Below are positions 48,076 to 59,528 of a stretch of DNA of 64,000 bases, piece by piece. The position numbers were made by a program, and so were the translations under genes. The notes under the pieces are model-generated. The model was given only the letters and a program-made list of their open reading frames with translations. It was not told the origin of the DNA and did no database searches. This stretch comes from Microbispora amethystogenes (lineage in GTDB: Bacteria > Actinomycetota > Actinomycetes > Streptosporangiales > Streptosporangiaceae). Positions within the stretch are counted from its first letter, which is position 1; every line of letters begins with the position of its first letter. Where the stretch lies: the NCBI RefSeq assembly GCF_016863015.1, contig NZ_BOOB01000027.1, forward strand, positions 62,001 through 126,000, given 5' to 3'.

Positions 48076-48546
48076 TCACTTACAGTTCTCGGGGCGCTGG
48101 GCGGATCGCTGGAACTGTTCCACGGGAATGACCACGTCCACGACCTGCTCCTTATGGTCGTCGTACTGCTGGACCAGGACCAGGCCGGGCTTGAGCTTGG
48201 CCGCGTCACCGACTCCGAAGTCCACAGAGCCGGTCGTGGTGACGGTGTCCCCATTGCCTCCGGCAGCCGTATAGGTGATCGCCGGGTCGAGTTCCAGCGG
48301 TCCCTGAGTGGCCTTCCACCCTCCCGAGGGTGCGTCGAGGCGGAAGGCCGCATATCGGCCTTGCGGCTTCGATGCCTCGTAACGAGCGTCGTCCACAGTC
48401 TCTCCGGACTCGCGCTTGTGATAGACGACCGCCACGTTCGGCCCGGTTCCGCACCACGCGAGGACCAGGAGGAGGTTCCCCGCCTCGTCGACGCCGATCC
48501 CCGCTTTCCCGTCCACCCACGGTGAACAGCCCAGCATGCCCGCCAT
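48076..48546 (-). CDS. Putative lipoprotein, start codon uncertain (possibly CTG at 48606)
   Basis: From ATG 48546 the protein is 156 residues and begins MAGMLGCSPW, too short for a signal peptide. Reading the same frame upstream gives an Arg-rich stretch and hydrophobic core, RRRTTLARAALSGVLMAGML, then the lipobox-like MLGC. No ATG, GTG or TTG lies between the in-frame stop and 48546. CTG at 48606 has AGGTGAGG just upstream. I keep the ATG coordinates but think the CTG start is likely. The mature protein has no recognised family; a Lys/Gln-rich C-terminus ends in CK. It follows a membrane-protein gene on the same strand. Confidence 0.6.
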   Translation of the reverse strand: MAGMLGCSPWVDGKAGIGVDEAGNLLLVLAWCGTGPNVAVVYHKRESGETVDDARYEASKPQGRYAAFRLDAPSGGWKATQGPLELDPAITYTAAGGNGDTVTTTGSVDFGVGDAAKLKPGLVLVQQYDDHKEQVVDVVIPVEQFQRSAQRPENCK

Positions 48547-48626
48547 CAGAACCCCGCTGAGCGCTGCCCTCGCCAGGGTCGTACGCCTGCGAATCCGTCG
48601 GCCCAGAACCTCACCTCACCTCATCC

Positions 48627-49214
48627 TCAGCACAGCACACCCCCGTCTGCCGACCATTCTCCACGGACTGCCGAGACCGTCACGTCATATTCGCTGCCTG
48701 CTCTGTTTCCAGCGACATCGGGCGACTTGATGGAGGCGAAAGCCGCACCGCCCGTTATCGCCTTGGTCAGGCACAGACTCTGCCCATCCGATGTCGACGA
48801 GCCTTCCCCCACATCGACGGTGCGCCATCCGTCCCGCGAAGAGACCTCCCGATAGAAGGAGAGGACGTCCGCCCCGTCATCGGTCAGAACATAGCTACGC
48901 CCGACGTAGACGTACTCATCGTCGCCGTCACAGCCGCTGTACTCGCTCTCCTTCTCCCTGACCCCCTCCGGATGTGTGGAAAGCAGCTGCTCCGCGACCG
49001 GCGCCGGAGTCAACCTGCCGGGAGAGGAACAGAAACCTCCCCCACCCTGGATGAACCATCCTCGCGAGAAGCCGAGTCCGAGGACCGCCATGCCCATGGA
49101 CCCGGCCGCGATGGCCCCGGCGGCAAGAACTTTCACAGGGAAGCGACACCGCCCTTCCGCAAACGCCGGCTCAGTTCTCGACAGTGATTTGCACTTGTTT
49201 GCCGTGTCCACCAT
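48627..49214 (-). CDS. Membrane-anchored hypothetical protein
   Basis: This protein of about 195 residues (ATG 49214; an open frame extends to 49265) has one membrane helix near its N-terminus (PVKVLAAGAIAAGSMGMAVL) and an outer domain with several Cys residues (GGGGFCSSPG, YSGCDGDDEYVYVG, SLCLTKAI). The C-terminus ends GGVLC. The domain contains VLSFYREVSSRDGWRTV. No family is recognised. No ribosome site is clear at either start. It lies just upstream of the putative lipoprotein gene, so both may be envelope proteins of one transcript. Confidence 0.6.
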   Translation of the reverse strand: MVDTANKCKSLSRTEPAFAEGRCRFPVKVLAAGAIAAGSMGMAVLGLGFSRGWFIQGGGGFCSSPGRLTPAPVAEQLLSTHPEGVREKESEYSGCDGDDEYVYVGRSYVLTDDGADVLSFYREVSSRDGWRTVDVGEGSSTSDGQSLCLTKAITGGAAFASIKSPDVAGNRAGSEYDVTVSAVRGEWSADGGVLC

Positions 49215-49429
49215 AGATGCGGCAGCACATTTGGAATAGCACGCTCCGTGATGCGATCGGGTCACGAGCGCGAATCGCCCGCATCTCCGATACTTGCATT
49301 TTCGGATTGGCGCATCCGAAATCGTCGGCGCTCTCCCCTGCCGGCGGGCCTGGCGCCGGTGGGATGGGTTCCGGTGCCCCGGGGCCGGGAGGTCCGTAGA
49401 CTCGGCTGCGGTTCAAGGGAGGGCAAACC

Positions 49430-51127
49430 GTGCGCAAGGGTGAGTGGCCACGATTCCAGGCCAGGCCGTACGTCTGCGGGGCCGTCGGGCCCTACGAGCA
49501 GGCCAGGCTGGACCTGCTGGCACGGTCGGGGCCCGCCGTCCAGGCCGTGCACGCCGCACCCGAGGCCGCGCTGCTCGCCTCCGCCCCCCTGGCGCCGTAC
49601 GCGTCGGGCCCCGAGGCGACCGCGTACGCCTGGGAGGGCCGGCGGCCGGAGGCCGCGCCGGGCGCGAACGCGTGGCTGCGGGTCGCGGAGACGTACGAGA
49701 CCCCGGGGCTGGTGGACGGCCCGGAGACGGTGGTCCTGCACACCGGCGGGCTGGGCCTGATCGACGTCTACTACCTCGCGGACGGGGACGCGGTCTACTT
49801 CTCCTCGCTCATCGAGCCTCTCCTCGCGCTGGCCCGGCGGCCGTACGAGGTGAACTGGGACGCGTGGGCGGCGATCCTCCGGCTGACCTATCCGCTGCTG
49901 GAGGACACGCCGTACCGCCAGATCCGGCGCCTGCCCGGCGCGACCGCGCTGGCCTGGTCGCGGCGGGAGCGCACGCTGCGCGTCGACCGGCGCGCGCCGC
50001 GCTGGGTGCGGGAGGAGCCGGTCGACCGCGGTGTGACGGCCGGCGACCTGGTCACCTTGCTGCACGACGCGCTCGCGCCGTACGAGCGGGTGCTGGTGCC
50101 GGTGAGCGGCGGGTACGACTCGCGGCTGCTGGCCAGCGTGGCGATGGCCCGGAAGATGGACGTCGAGTCGTGGACCACCAGCCCCGACGACGGCCTGGAC
50201 CACGACATCGACTTCGCCCGCTACATCACCCGTGAGCTGGGCATCCCCCACCGGATCGTCCCGCAGTTCCCGGAGAGGTATCCCGAGGAGGCGCTGTGGG
50301 CGGCCCGCCGCCTGGAGTACCTCACCAGCCACCACGCCTGGTACTCCCCCTTTGCCAGGGAGGTGCACGGGGCGGGCCGGGCGCTGGTGGACGGCCTCGC
50401 GGGCGGCCCGCTGATGAAGAACTTCCTGATCACGGCGGACGCCGTCGGCGCGGGGACCGGCGCGTCCCGCCGCGCGGCGCTGCTGAAGGCGCTGGCGACC
50501 GGCGACGCCCACATCCCCGTGCTGGGCGAGCAGGCCGCCGCGTGGATGGACGACCGGGTGGGCGCGGCTTTCACCCGGGCGACCTCGATGCTGCACGGCC
50601 ACCGGGCCGAACTGCCGCTGAGCGTGCTCCACACCCGCACCGTGCGGGGCATCGCCCGCTCCCCCGTCAACCTCGTCGGCCCCGAGGCCACCCCGGTCTT
50701 CCCGTTCCTGCACCCGGAGTTCTTCGACGCGGCGCTGTCGGTGCCGGTCGCGGCCAAGGAGGGCGGGAAGTTCTACCGGGAGGTCCTGCGGGCCGCCAAC
50801 CCCCGGGTGGCCGCGCTGCCGTCCACGAACACGCCGCTGCTGCCGAACCGCCGGGTGCCGCTGCGCTCGAACGGCCCGGCCGCTCGCGAGTGGAACCACC
50901 GAATGCTGGTCAAAGCCACGGAAATCCCGGGCCTGATGTCGCCCCAGATGCTGGAGGCGGTCGCCGCCGGGCCGGACGCGCTGACCGCTTTCGGCTCGTG
51001 GAACTCGCGGTTCTGGCTGCGGGCGCTGGTGGCGTTCGGAGCGTGGCTCGCCGACTACGAGGACCTGCTCGGCGACCTCACGCCGCCCTGGAGCCTCCGG
51101 CCCGCGGCCGCCGTCCCCGCCCCGTGA
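49430..51127 (+). CDS. Asparagine synthetase-like protein lacking the glutaminase Cys
   Basis: This 565-residue protein has the PP-loop ATPase domain of asparagine synthetases: VPVSGGYDSRLLA at about residues 224-236, then DGLDHDIDFARYI. The N-terminal half looks like a remnant of the glutamine amidotransferase domain but lacks the Cys at position 2 (it starts MRKGEW), so it should not hydrolyse glutamine. GTG 49430 has GGGAGGG seven bases upstream. Such proteins can form amides, lactams or other acyl-adenylate products, or modify a wall polymer. The substrate is unknown. Confidence 0.8.
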   Translation: MRKGEWPRFQARPYVCGAVGPYEQARLDLLARSGPAVQAVHAAPEAALLASAPLAPYASGPEATAYAWEGRRPEAAPGANAWLRVAETYETPGLVDGPETVVLHTGGLGLIDVYYLADGDAVYFSSLIEPLLALARRPYEVNWDAWAAILRLTYPLLEDTPYRQIRRLPGATALAWSRRERTLRVDRRAPRWVREEPVDRGVTAGDLVTLLHDALAPYERVLVPVSGGYDSRLLASVAMARKMDVESWTTSPDDGLDHDIDFARYITRELGIPHRIVPQFPERYPEEALWAARRLEYLTSHHAWYSPFAREVHGAGRALVDGLAGGPLMKNFLITADAVGAGTGASRRAALLKALATGDAHIPVLGEQAAAWMDDRVGAAFTRATSMLHGHRAELPLSVLHTRTVRGIARSPVNLVGPEATPVFPFLHPEFFDAALSVPVAAKEGGKFYREVLRAANPRVAALPSTNTPLLPNRRVPLRSNGPAAREWNHRMLVKATEIPGLMSPQMLEAVAAGPDALTAFGSWNSRFWLRALVAFGAWLADYEDLLGDLTPPWSLRPAAAVPAP

Positions 51128-51292
51128 CAACCGTCCCCACCCCGCAATAGGGGCCCGCCCTCGTAGGGGTTACGGCTCCGCACAGTTCGGAAAGACGGGT
51201 TGTGATCGCCGTCCGTGATCACCCGTAAGCAGGTAAAAACCGCATGTTAGGGGGGTGTCAGGCTTTCCAGTCAGGTCTAGGCCGATGGTAGT

Positions 51293-51337
51293 TTTGGCCA
51301 ACTACAGCCAAACAACACGGCGTGAGCTTAAAAGCTC
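51293..51337. promoter_or_regulatory. Inverted repeats in the treS upstream region
   Basis: Two inverted repeats occupy the 256-base region ahead of treS: tttggc-N8-gccaaa (51293-51312) and gagctt-AA-aagctc (51324-51337). They may be operators or leader hairpins. No clear -10/-35 pair was identified. Confidence 0.35.
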
Positions 51338-51383
51338 GGGTGTGACCTGACCACGCGCCCTTCTTTCCTCAAGCGAGAACCTG

Positions 51384-53126
<1,743 letters not shown>

Positions 53127-53135
53127 GCCGTACGC

Positions 53136-55403
53136 TCAGCGGGCGGTGACGGGCACCCGGGCCCGCGCCGCCCGGCGGGCGGGGATCAGCGCCACCAGCG
53201 ACGCGGCGCCGATCGCGATCAGGAGGGCGGCGGCGAGCATCCCGGGGGTGGGCGCGCGGCCGATGCCCGCCCCGACGCCGCTGCCACGGCCCTCCAGGTC
53301 GATCAGCGCCCGCGACCAGAACGCCCCCGCCGCGGCCCCGGCCACGACCCCCACCGCGGCCGGCAGGCCGGCGGCGGTGACCAGGGTGGCCGTGACCTGG
53401 CGGGGGGTGAGGCCCATGGCCTTGAGCACCGCGAGGTCGAGGACGTGGTCGCGTAGGCCGAGGGCGCTGGCCGTGAGCAGGTTGGCCAGCCCGATCAGGG
53501 CCAGCACGACGACCAGCGCGACGATGATCACCCGGACGACCGCCAGCCGCTCGGCCGGGTTCACCGCCCGGGTCACCTCCAGCCCCTGCTCCTGCAGCCG
53601 GGCCCGCACCTGCGCCGCGTCGGCGCCCGGCCGCAGCACCAGGGCGTAGAACCCGGGTGGCAGCGCGTCCTTGGCCGCCAGGCTGTCCAGCCCGAACGAC
53701 AACACCTCGCCGTCCTGCTCGGGCTCGATCACCCGGCCCACGATCCGCACGATCAGCGGCGTGCCGCCGATCGTCATCCGGACCCGGTCGCCGACCCGTA
53801 CGCCGAGCAGGTCGAGCAGTCCCTGGCCGGCCACCGCCTCGCCCCGGTCGGCGAACATGCGGCCCTCCACCACCGGGAAGGGGTACGGGTCGGAGGAGAG
53901 GCCGAGGGCGCGGGTCCGCACGGTCCTCGTCTGCCAGGGCACGAGCGCGTCGAGTTCGGCCCCCGGATACGCCGCGACCACGTCGGGGTCGGCCATCACC
54001 CGCTGCCGGGCCTCCTCGGCGGTCATGTCGCCCGGCCGGATGCTCAGCGCCGCGGCCTGTCCCACGCTCTCCGGGTGGCGGCCGAAGTCGTCCAGCGTCG
54101 CCCAGCAGCCGAGCCCGATCGTGATGAGCATCATCGGCAGGGCCACCCCGCAGGCCGTGAGCGCGGCGGGCGTCCTGCGCGTGAAGGCGTCCCTGGCGCC
54201 GAGGACGAGCGCGGGCGGCAGCCGTACGAGCAGGGCGACCCGGGCCAGCCGGGACAGGCGCCCGCGCGGCGGCGCGGCGGGGGCGGCCGGGAGCGGCGGG
54301 ACGCGCCCGCCGCGCCAGGCCGGGACCAGGACCGCCACCAGCACCGCCAGCGCGGTCCCCGCGACGATCGCCGCGAGGGGCCCGGCCGACAGCGGCACCG
54401 CGACCGTCTCCCCCATCGCGTACGCCGTGACCAGCCGGGCGGCGAGCACGCCGAGGGCGATGCCGAGCAGCCCCAGCGTGCCGTGCTCGGCGAGGAGCAT
54501 CCGGACGACCTGGCCCCGGGTGAACCCGAGCGACTTGAGTGTGGCGATGTCGCGCAGCTGGGTCAGCACCCGGCCGCCGGCCGCATTGGCGAGCGCCAGC
54601 GCGGCGGCGACCAGGCCGGCGACGCCGAACAGCGCGAGCAGCAGGCCGAGCAGCCGGTCGTCCAGCTCCATCGAGGCGCGCACCTCGCGCCAGGTCGTCA
54701 CCCGCTGCACCTGGTTGCGCAGCGTGAAGACGGCCCGCTGGACGACGAGGTCGGTGTCGGCGGGGTCGGCGAGGCGCAGCCCGGTCACGGCCTCCGTACG
54801 GCCGGGCGCGGGCTCCACGACGTCGAGGGTCTGGCCGAGCGTCCAGGCCAGGCCGGGGGTCCACTCGGGGTAGAAGCCCTGGTCGCCACTCTCGGCCAGC
54901 CCGGCGACGGTCAGCCGGTGGGTCGCGCCGTTCAGGCCGGTGACGGTGAACGGGCTGCCGGGCCGCAGGCCGAGGGCGCGGGCGAACGACCGCTCGACGA
55001 CCACGCCGTCCGGGGCGCGCGGGTCGAGCCAGCGTCCCTCGCGCGGCAGCGGGCGCGCCACGGAGGTGAAGGCGGCCGGCGTCTCCCGCAGGGTGATCGG
55101 CACGCGCCGGCCGCCGGTGGCGAGCGTGGCGGGCGCGCTGCGGTACGGCCCGGCCACGTCGGTCACACCGGGCAGGCCGCGCAGGGCCGACACGTCGGGG
55201 ACGTCCTTGCTGTGGATCCAGATGTGCGCGCCGTGGCCGCGCTCGAACAGGCCCCGCCAGGGGTTGGTGCCGCCCTCCAGCAGCGTGGCCGCGACGATCA
55301 GTGCGGTGACGATGCCCGCGACCGCGAGCACCGTGAGGCCCGCCTGGCCCCGGCGGGCCCGCAGGTCCGCGCGGATCCAGCGCAGCTCCGCGCTCCTCGG
55401 CAC
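53136..55403 (-). CDS. FtsX/MacB-type ABC transporter permease
   Basis: This 755-residue protein contains two FtsX-type core domains. Helix 1 (about 20-42) is followed by a large outer domain; the first bundle (about 250-385) and second bundle (about 610-740) each contain FtsX-like LKxLGxTxxQV motifs (TLKSLGFTRGQVVRMLL; VLKAMGLTPRQVTATLV). It is a fused permease unit for lipids, peptides or antibiotics in the LolCDE/MacB class. GTG 55403 has a GAGGGGG site upstream. It lies 51 bases after its ATPase gene. The exported substrate is unknown. Confidence 0.88.
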   Translation of the reverse strand: MPRSAELRWIRADLRARRGQAGLTVLAVAGIVTALIVAATLLEGGTNPWRGLFERGHGAHIWIHSKDVPDVSALRGLPGVTDVAGPYRSAPATLATGGRRVPITLRETPAAFTSVARPLPREGRWLDPRAPDGVVVERSFARALGLRPGSPFTVTGLNGATHRLTVAGLAESGDQGFYPEWTPGLAWTLGQTLDVVEPAPGRTEAVTGLRLADPADTDLVVQRAVFTLRNQVQRVTTWREVRASMELDDRLLGLLLALFGVAGLVAAALALANAAGGRVLTQLRDIATLKSLGFTRGQVVRMLLAEHGTLGLLGIALGVLAARLVTAYAMGETVAVPLSAGPLAAIVAGTALAVLVAVLVPAWRGGRVPPLPAAPAAPPRGRLSRLARVALLVRLPPALVLGARDAFTRRTPAALTACGVALPMMLITIGLGCWATLDDFGRHPESVGQAAALSIRPGDMTAEEARQRVMADPDVVAAYPGAELDALVPWQTRTVRTRALGLSSDPYPFPVVEGRMFADRGEAVAGQGLLDLLGVRVGDRVRMTIGGTPLIVRIVGRVIEPEQDGEVLSFGLDSLAAKDALPPGFYALVLRPGADAAQVRARLQEQGLEVTRAVNPAERLAVVRVIIVALVVVLALIGLANLLTASALGLRDHVLDLAVLKAMGLTPRQVTATLVTAAGLPAAVGVVAGAAAGAFWSRALIDLEGRGSGVGAGIGRAPTPGMLAAALLIAIGAASLVALIPARRAARARVPVTAR

Positions 55404-55454
55404 GGTCAGGTCACCCCCTCGCGGTCGTCTCGTGGCTGCCGAAGCGCATCCGGT

Positions 55455-56201
<747 letters not shown>

Positions 56202-56255
56202 ACCGCTCACCCTAACCGCGTCGCGCCGCCGCCTCGCCCGCGTGCCGCCGCGGGG

Positions 56256-56771
56256 TCACTGCAGCTCCTCCTGGCAGCGCTCCAGCCAGTCGAGGTCGGC
56301 CTGCAGGTGGAGCATCGCGCCCTCGATGAGCAGGAGGGACGCGCGGTTGGCCGGATCGGTCCGCTCGGCCGCCTCGGCCAGCTCACCCAGGTCTCTCATG
56401 AGCGAAAGGTAGTGCCGGCGCTGCCGGTTCACCAGGGCCATGCGGTCGGCCAGGCCGGTCAGCGGGGCGAGCACGAGCTTCATGAAGAACTCGTCGCGGA
56501 CCCGGGGACCCTCGGTGGGCTCGTCCACCCAGGTCTCCAGCGCCTCCCGCCCGGCCGCGGTGATGTAGTAGACCTTCTTGTTCGGCCGGTTGGCCTGCTC
56601 CACGTCGACCGCGCGGACGTACCCGTCCTTCTCCAGCCGGCCCAGCGTCACGTAGATCTGGCCGATGTTGGGCGAGGGATAGGCGATGCCGAAAATCGAC
56701 TCAAGAGCCTGTTTGAGCTCGTAACCATGGGCAGGTTCCTTCGCCAGGAGCGCCAGCAGCGCCTGCCGCAC
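56256..56771 (-). CDS. PadR-family transcriptional regulator
   Basis: This 171-residue protein has the PadR winged helix (about 1-85: MRQALLALLAKEPAHGYELK, SPNIGQIYVTLGRLEKDGYV, YYITAAGREAL) and a helical C-terminal dimerisation domain (Vir-like). It probably represses its own ABC efflux operon in response to the exported compound. The GTG start at 56771 has a GGGGGTGGG run upstream. It diverges from the sugar ABC operon across a 134-base region with ATGCAT repeats, so it may control both. Confidence 0.88.
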   Translation of the reverse strand: MRQALLALLAKEPAHGYELKQALESIFGIAYPSPNIGQIYVTLGRLEKDGYVRAVDVEQANRPNKKVYYITAAGREALETWVDEPTEGPRVRDEFFMKLVLAPLTGLADRMALVNRQRRHYLSLMRDLGELAEAAERTDPANRASLLLIEGAMLHLQADLDWLERCQEELQ

Positions 56772-56824
56772 GCGCCCACCCCCAGACCGTCGGAGCAGTT
56801 ACCGGAGCGTTACCCGCCCATCCG

Positions 56825-56859
56825 TTGACGGTCACATTATCGCTATGCATAACATGCAT
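56825..56859 (+). promoter_or_regulatory. Candidate promoter with ATGCAT repeats for the sugar ABC operon
   Basis: TTGACG (56825-56830), a 17-base spacer and CATAAC (56848-56853) match 5/6 and 4/6 of the consensus. ATGCAT at 56845-56850 and 56854-56859 overlaps the -10 element, a likely repressor site. A regulator is not known; PadR is the nearest candidate. Confidence 0.45.
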
Positions 56860-56905
56860 GCACCTACCTAACACGTATGTAACCGGTTTTTCACGCGGAG
56901 GCCAT

Positions 56906-58168
56906 ATGGTTCGCCGAGCCGTCGCCGTCCTGGCCGCCTTCCTGGTGGCCGGATGCGCGGGGCTCACGGACACCGGCGCCGGCCCCACGACCGGCACCGG
57001 GGGCACCGGGCCGATCACGCTCGCGATCGGCCGGGACACCACCGCCTACCTCCGCCCGTTGCTGGACCGGTGGAACCAGGGCCACCCGGACGAGCGGGTC
57101 ACGCTGCTCGAACTGCCCGAGGCGTCCGACGAGCAGCGCGCCCAGATGGTGGCGAACCTGCAGGCCCGCAACGACGTGTACGACGTGCTCGCGCTCGACG
57201 TGATGTGGACGGCCGAGTTCGCCGACGCCGGGTGGATCGTGCCGCTCGACCGCAGCCTGTTCCCCCTCGACAAGCTGCTCGGGGGGGTCGCGGACACCGC
57301 GATCTACCGCGACCGGCTGTGGGCGGCGCCGTACACGAGCAACGCCGGGTTGCTCTACTACCGGTCCGACATCCTGAAGAAGGAGCACCTCAAGCCGCCC
57401 AGAACCTGGGCGGAACTGCGCGACCAGGCCAGGCGCCTGGGCGCGAAGTATCACATCGGGGGATACGCCGGGCAGTTCCTGCCGTACGAGGGACTGACCG
57501 TCAACTTCGCCGAGGCCGTGCAGTCGGCGGGCGGGTCCATCCTCAGCCCGGACGCCCGCACGGTCACGATGGACCTCGGCAGCGCGCGGGCCGCGCTCGG
57601 CTTCCTCGTCGGCGGCGTCACGGAGGGGTGGATCCCCCGCGAGGCGCTGACGTACAAGGAAGAGGAGTCGCGGCTCGCCTTCCAGGAGGGGCGGCTGCTG
57701 TTCGCCCGCAACTGGCCCCACGCGTACGGCCCGGCCACGCACTCCCGGCTCGCCGGGAAGTTCGCGGTCACCCGGCTGCCCGGCCTGGACGGGCCCGGGT
57801 CCAGCTCGCTCGGCGGCTACAACCTCGCCGTCAGCGCCTTCTCCAAGCGGCAGAAGTCGGCCCTCGACTTCATCCGCTACTTCACCGGCCGGGACAACGA
57901 ACGGCTCGTCCTCACCGAGGGGTCGTTCCCCCCGGTCTGGGCGGATCTGTACGACGACCCGGAGCTCATCAGGCGGTTCCCCTACCTGCCCGTGCTCAAG
58001 GAGGCCATCCTCTCGGCACGGCCGAGGCCGGTCACCGCCGACTACAACCAGGTCAGCCTGGTCATCTCCAGCGCCGTGTCCGGCGCGCTCGCACTCGCCA
58101 AACCCGTAGACGAGACCGTCGCCGACCTGAAACAGGGGCTCGGCGAGGTCATCCAGCCCGGAGGATAG
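56906..58168 (+). CDS. Sugar ABC transporter substrate-binding lipoprotein 1
   Basis: This 420-residue lipoprotein has a signal peptide and lipobox LVAGC (MVRRAVAVLAAFLVAGCAGL), then the two-lobe family-1 binding fold: LAIGRDTTAYLRPLLDRWNQ, DVYDVLALDVMWTAEFADAG, YTSNAGLLYYRSDIL and WIPREALTYKEEESRLAFQE. This pattern is close to trehalose/maltose binders of the LpqY/ThuE kind. ATG 56906 has GGAGG five bases upstream. The second binding protein gene starts 6 bases after its stop, so the two are coupled. Sugar identity is not shown. Confidence 0.9.
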   Translation: MVRRAVAVLAAFLVAGCAGLTDTGAGPTTGTGGTGPITLAIGRDTTAYLRPLLDRWNQGHPDERVTLLELPEASDEQRAQMVANLQARNDVYDVLALDVMWTAEFADAGWIVPLDRSLFPLDKLLGGVADTAIYRDRLWAAPYTSNAGLLYYRSDILKKEHLKPPRTWAELRDQARRLGAKYHIGGYAGQFLPYEGLTVNFAEAVQSAGGSILSPDARTVTMDLGSARAALGFLVGGVTEGWIPREALTYKEEESRLAFQEGRLLFARNWPHAYGPATHSRLAGKFAVTRLPGLDGPGSSSLGGYNLAVSAFSKRQKSALDFIRYFTGRDNERLVLTEGSFPPVWADLYDDPELIRRFPYLPVLKEAILSARPRPVTADYNQVSLVISSAVSGALALAKPVDETVADLKQGLGEVIQPGG

Positions 58169-58174
58169 ATAGAT

Positions 58175-59515
58175 ATGCGGAAACTTCCCCCCATCATGGT
58201 CGCGTGCCTCGCTCTCGCCGCCGCCGCCGCGTGTGGCAGCGACTCCGGCGGCGACACCGGCTCCGGCAACGCCCCGGCCGCCTCGGGCAGCGCGCCGGCC
58301 GCCGGGGGCGCCAAGCCCCTGGAGGGAGAGAAGATCGAGATCGCCGCGAAGTGGACCGGCGACGAGCAGGCCAACTTCGAGAAGGTGCTGAAGGCGTTCG
58401 AGGAGAAGACCGGCGCCACCGTCACCTACGCCTCCACCGGTGAGGACACCGGCGCCTACCTCGGCCCCCGCATCGAGGGCGGCAACCCTCCGGACGTCGC
58501 GATCCTGCCCCAGCCCGGCCTCGTGCAGCAGTACGCCGACGAGAACGCGCTGAAGCCGCTGAGCCCCGAGGTGCAGGCGCAGATCGACCAGAACTACACG
58601 CCGTACTGGAAGGATCTCGGCTCGGCCAAGGGCCAGGTCTACGGCGTGCTCGTCAAGGCGGCGCACAAGTCGCTCATCTGGTACCGCCAGGGCGCCTTCG
58701 ACGACGCCGGGGCGCAGCCCGCGTCCACCTGGGACGACCTGATCAAGAACGCCCAGACGCTGAGCGACTCCGGCGTCGCGCCGTTCGCCCTGTGCGGGGC
58801 CTCCGGCTGGACGCTCACCGACCTGTTCGAGAACGTCTACCTCTCGTCCGCCGGCCCGGAGAACTACGACAAGCTGGCCAAGCACGAGATCCCGTGGACC
58901 GACGCCTCGGTCAAGACGGCCCTGGAGAAGATGGCGCAGATCTTCGGCAAGAAGGAGTTCATGCTCGGCGGCTCGTCCGGCGCACTGCAGACCGACTTCC
59001 CGACCTGCGTCACCCAGGTGTACGGCCAGAAGAAGGCCGCGATGGTCATCGAGGCCGACTTCGTCGCCGCCTCCGTCGGGCAGTCGGGCGCGAAGGTCGG
59101 CGAGGACGCCAAGATCATGCCGTTCCCCAAGGCGGGCGACACCGCCCCCGTCGTGCTCGGCGGCGACGTCGGCGTGGCGATGAAGGACACCAAGGGCGCG
59201 ATGGCGCTGCTGGAGTTCCTGGCCAGCAAGGAGGGCGGCGAGGTCTGGGCCAAGCAGCCCGGTTACCTCTCCCCCAACCGTAACGTCTCCCCCGACAACT
59301 ACCCCGACGACCTCACCAAGCAGCTCGCCCAGACGATCATCTCGGCCGGTGAGTCGGTGCGGTACGACATGTCCGACCTCGCCCCCAGCGCCTTCGGCGG
59401 CACCGACGGCAAGGGCGAGTGGAAGGACCTGCAGGACTTCCTCCGCAACCCCTCCGACGTGAAGGGTGCGCAGGAGAAGCTCGAGGCCGACGCCGCCAAG
59501 GCCTTCAAGAAGTAG
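58175..59515 (+). CDS. Sugar ABC transporter substrate-binding lipoprotein 2
   Basis: This 446-residue lipoprotein has lipobox AAAAC (MRKLPPIMVACLALAAAAAC), a Gly/Ser/Ala-rich linker (about 21-50) and an AglE-like alpha-glucoside-binding fold: ATVTYASTGEDTGAYLGPRI, DVAILPQPGLVQQYADENAL, WYRQGAFDDAGAQPASTWDD and TDFPTCVTQVYGQKKAAMVI. It has no sequence likeness to binding protein 1 beyond the fold. GGAGG from the preceding gene's end serves as its ribosome site. It is followed by two permease genes. Confidence 0.92.
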   Translation: MRKLPPIMVACLALAAAAACGSDSGGDTGSGNAPAASGSAPAAGGAKPLEGEKIEIAAKWTGDEQANFEKVLKAFEEKTGATVTYASTGEDTGAYLGPRIEGGNPPDVAILPQPGLVQQYADENALKPLSPEVQAQIDQNYTPYWKDLGSAKGQVYGVLVKAAHKSLIWYRQGAFDDAGAQPASTWDDLIKNAQTLSDSGVAPFALCGASGWTLTDLFENVYLSSAGPENYDKLAKHEIPWTDASVKTALEKMAQIFGKKEFMLGGSSGALQTDFPTCVTQVYGQKKAAMVIEADFVAASVGQSGAKVGEDAKIMPFPKAGDTAPVVLGGDVGVAMKDTKGAMALLEFLASKEGGEVWAKQPGYLSPNRNVSPDNYPDDLTKQLAQTIISAGESVRYDMSDLAPSAFGGTDGKGEWKDLQDFLRNPSDVKGAQEKLEADAAKAFKK

Positions 59516-59528
59516 AGGGGGGACGGCC

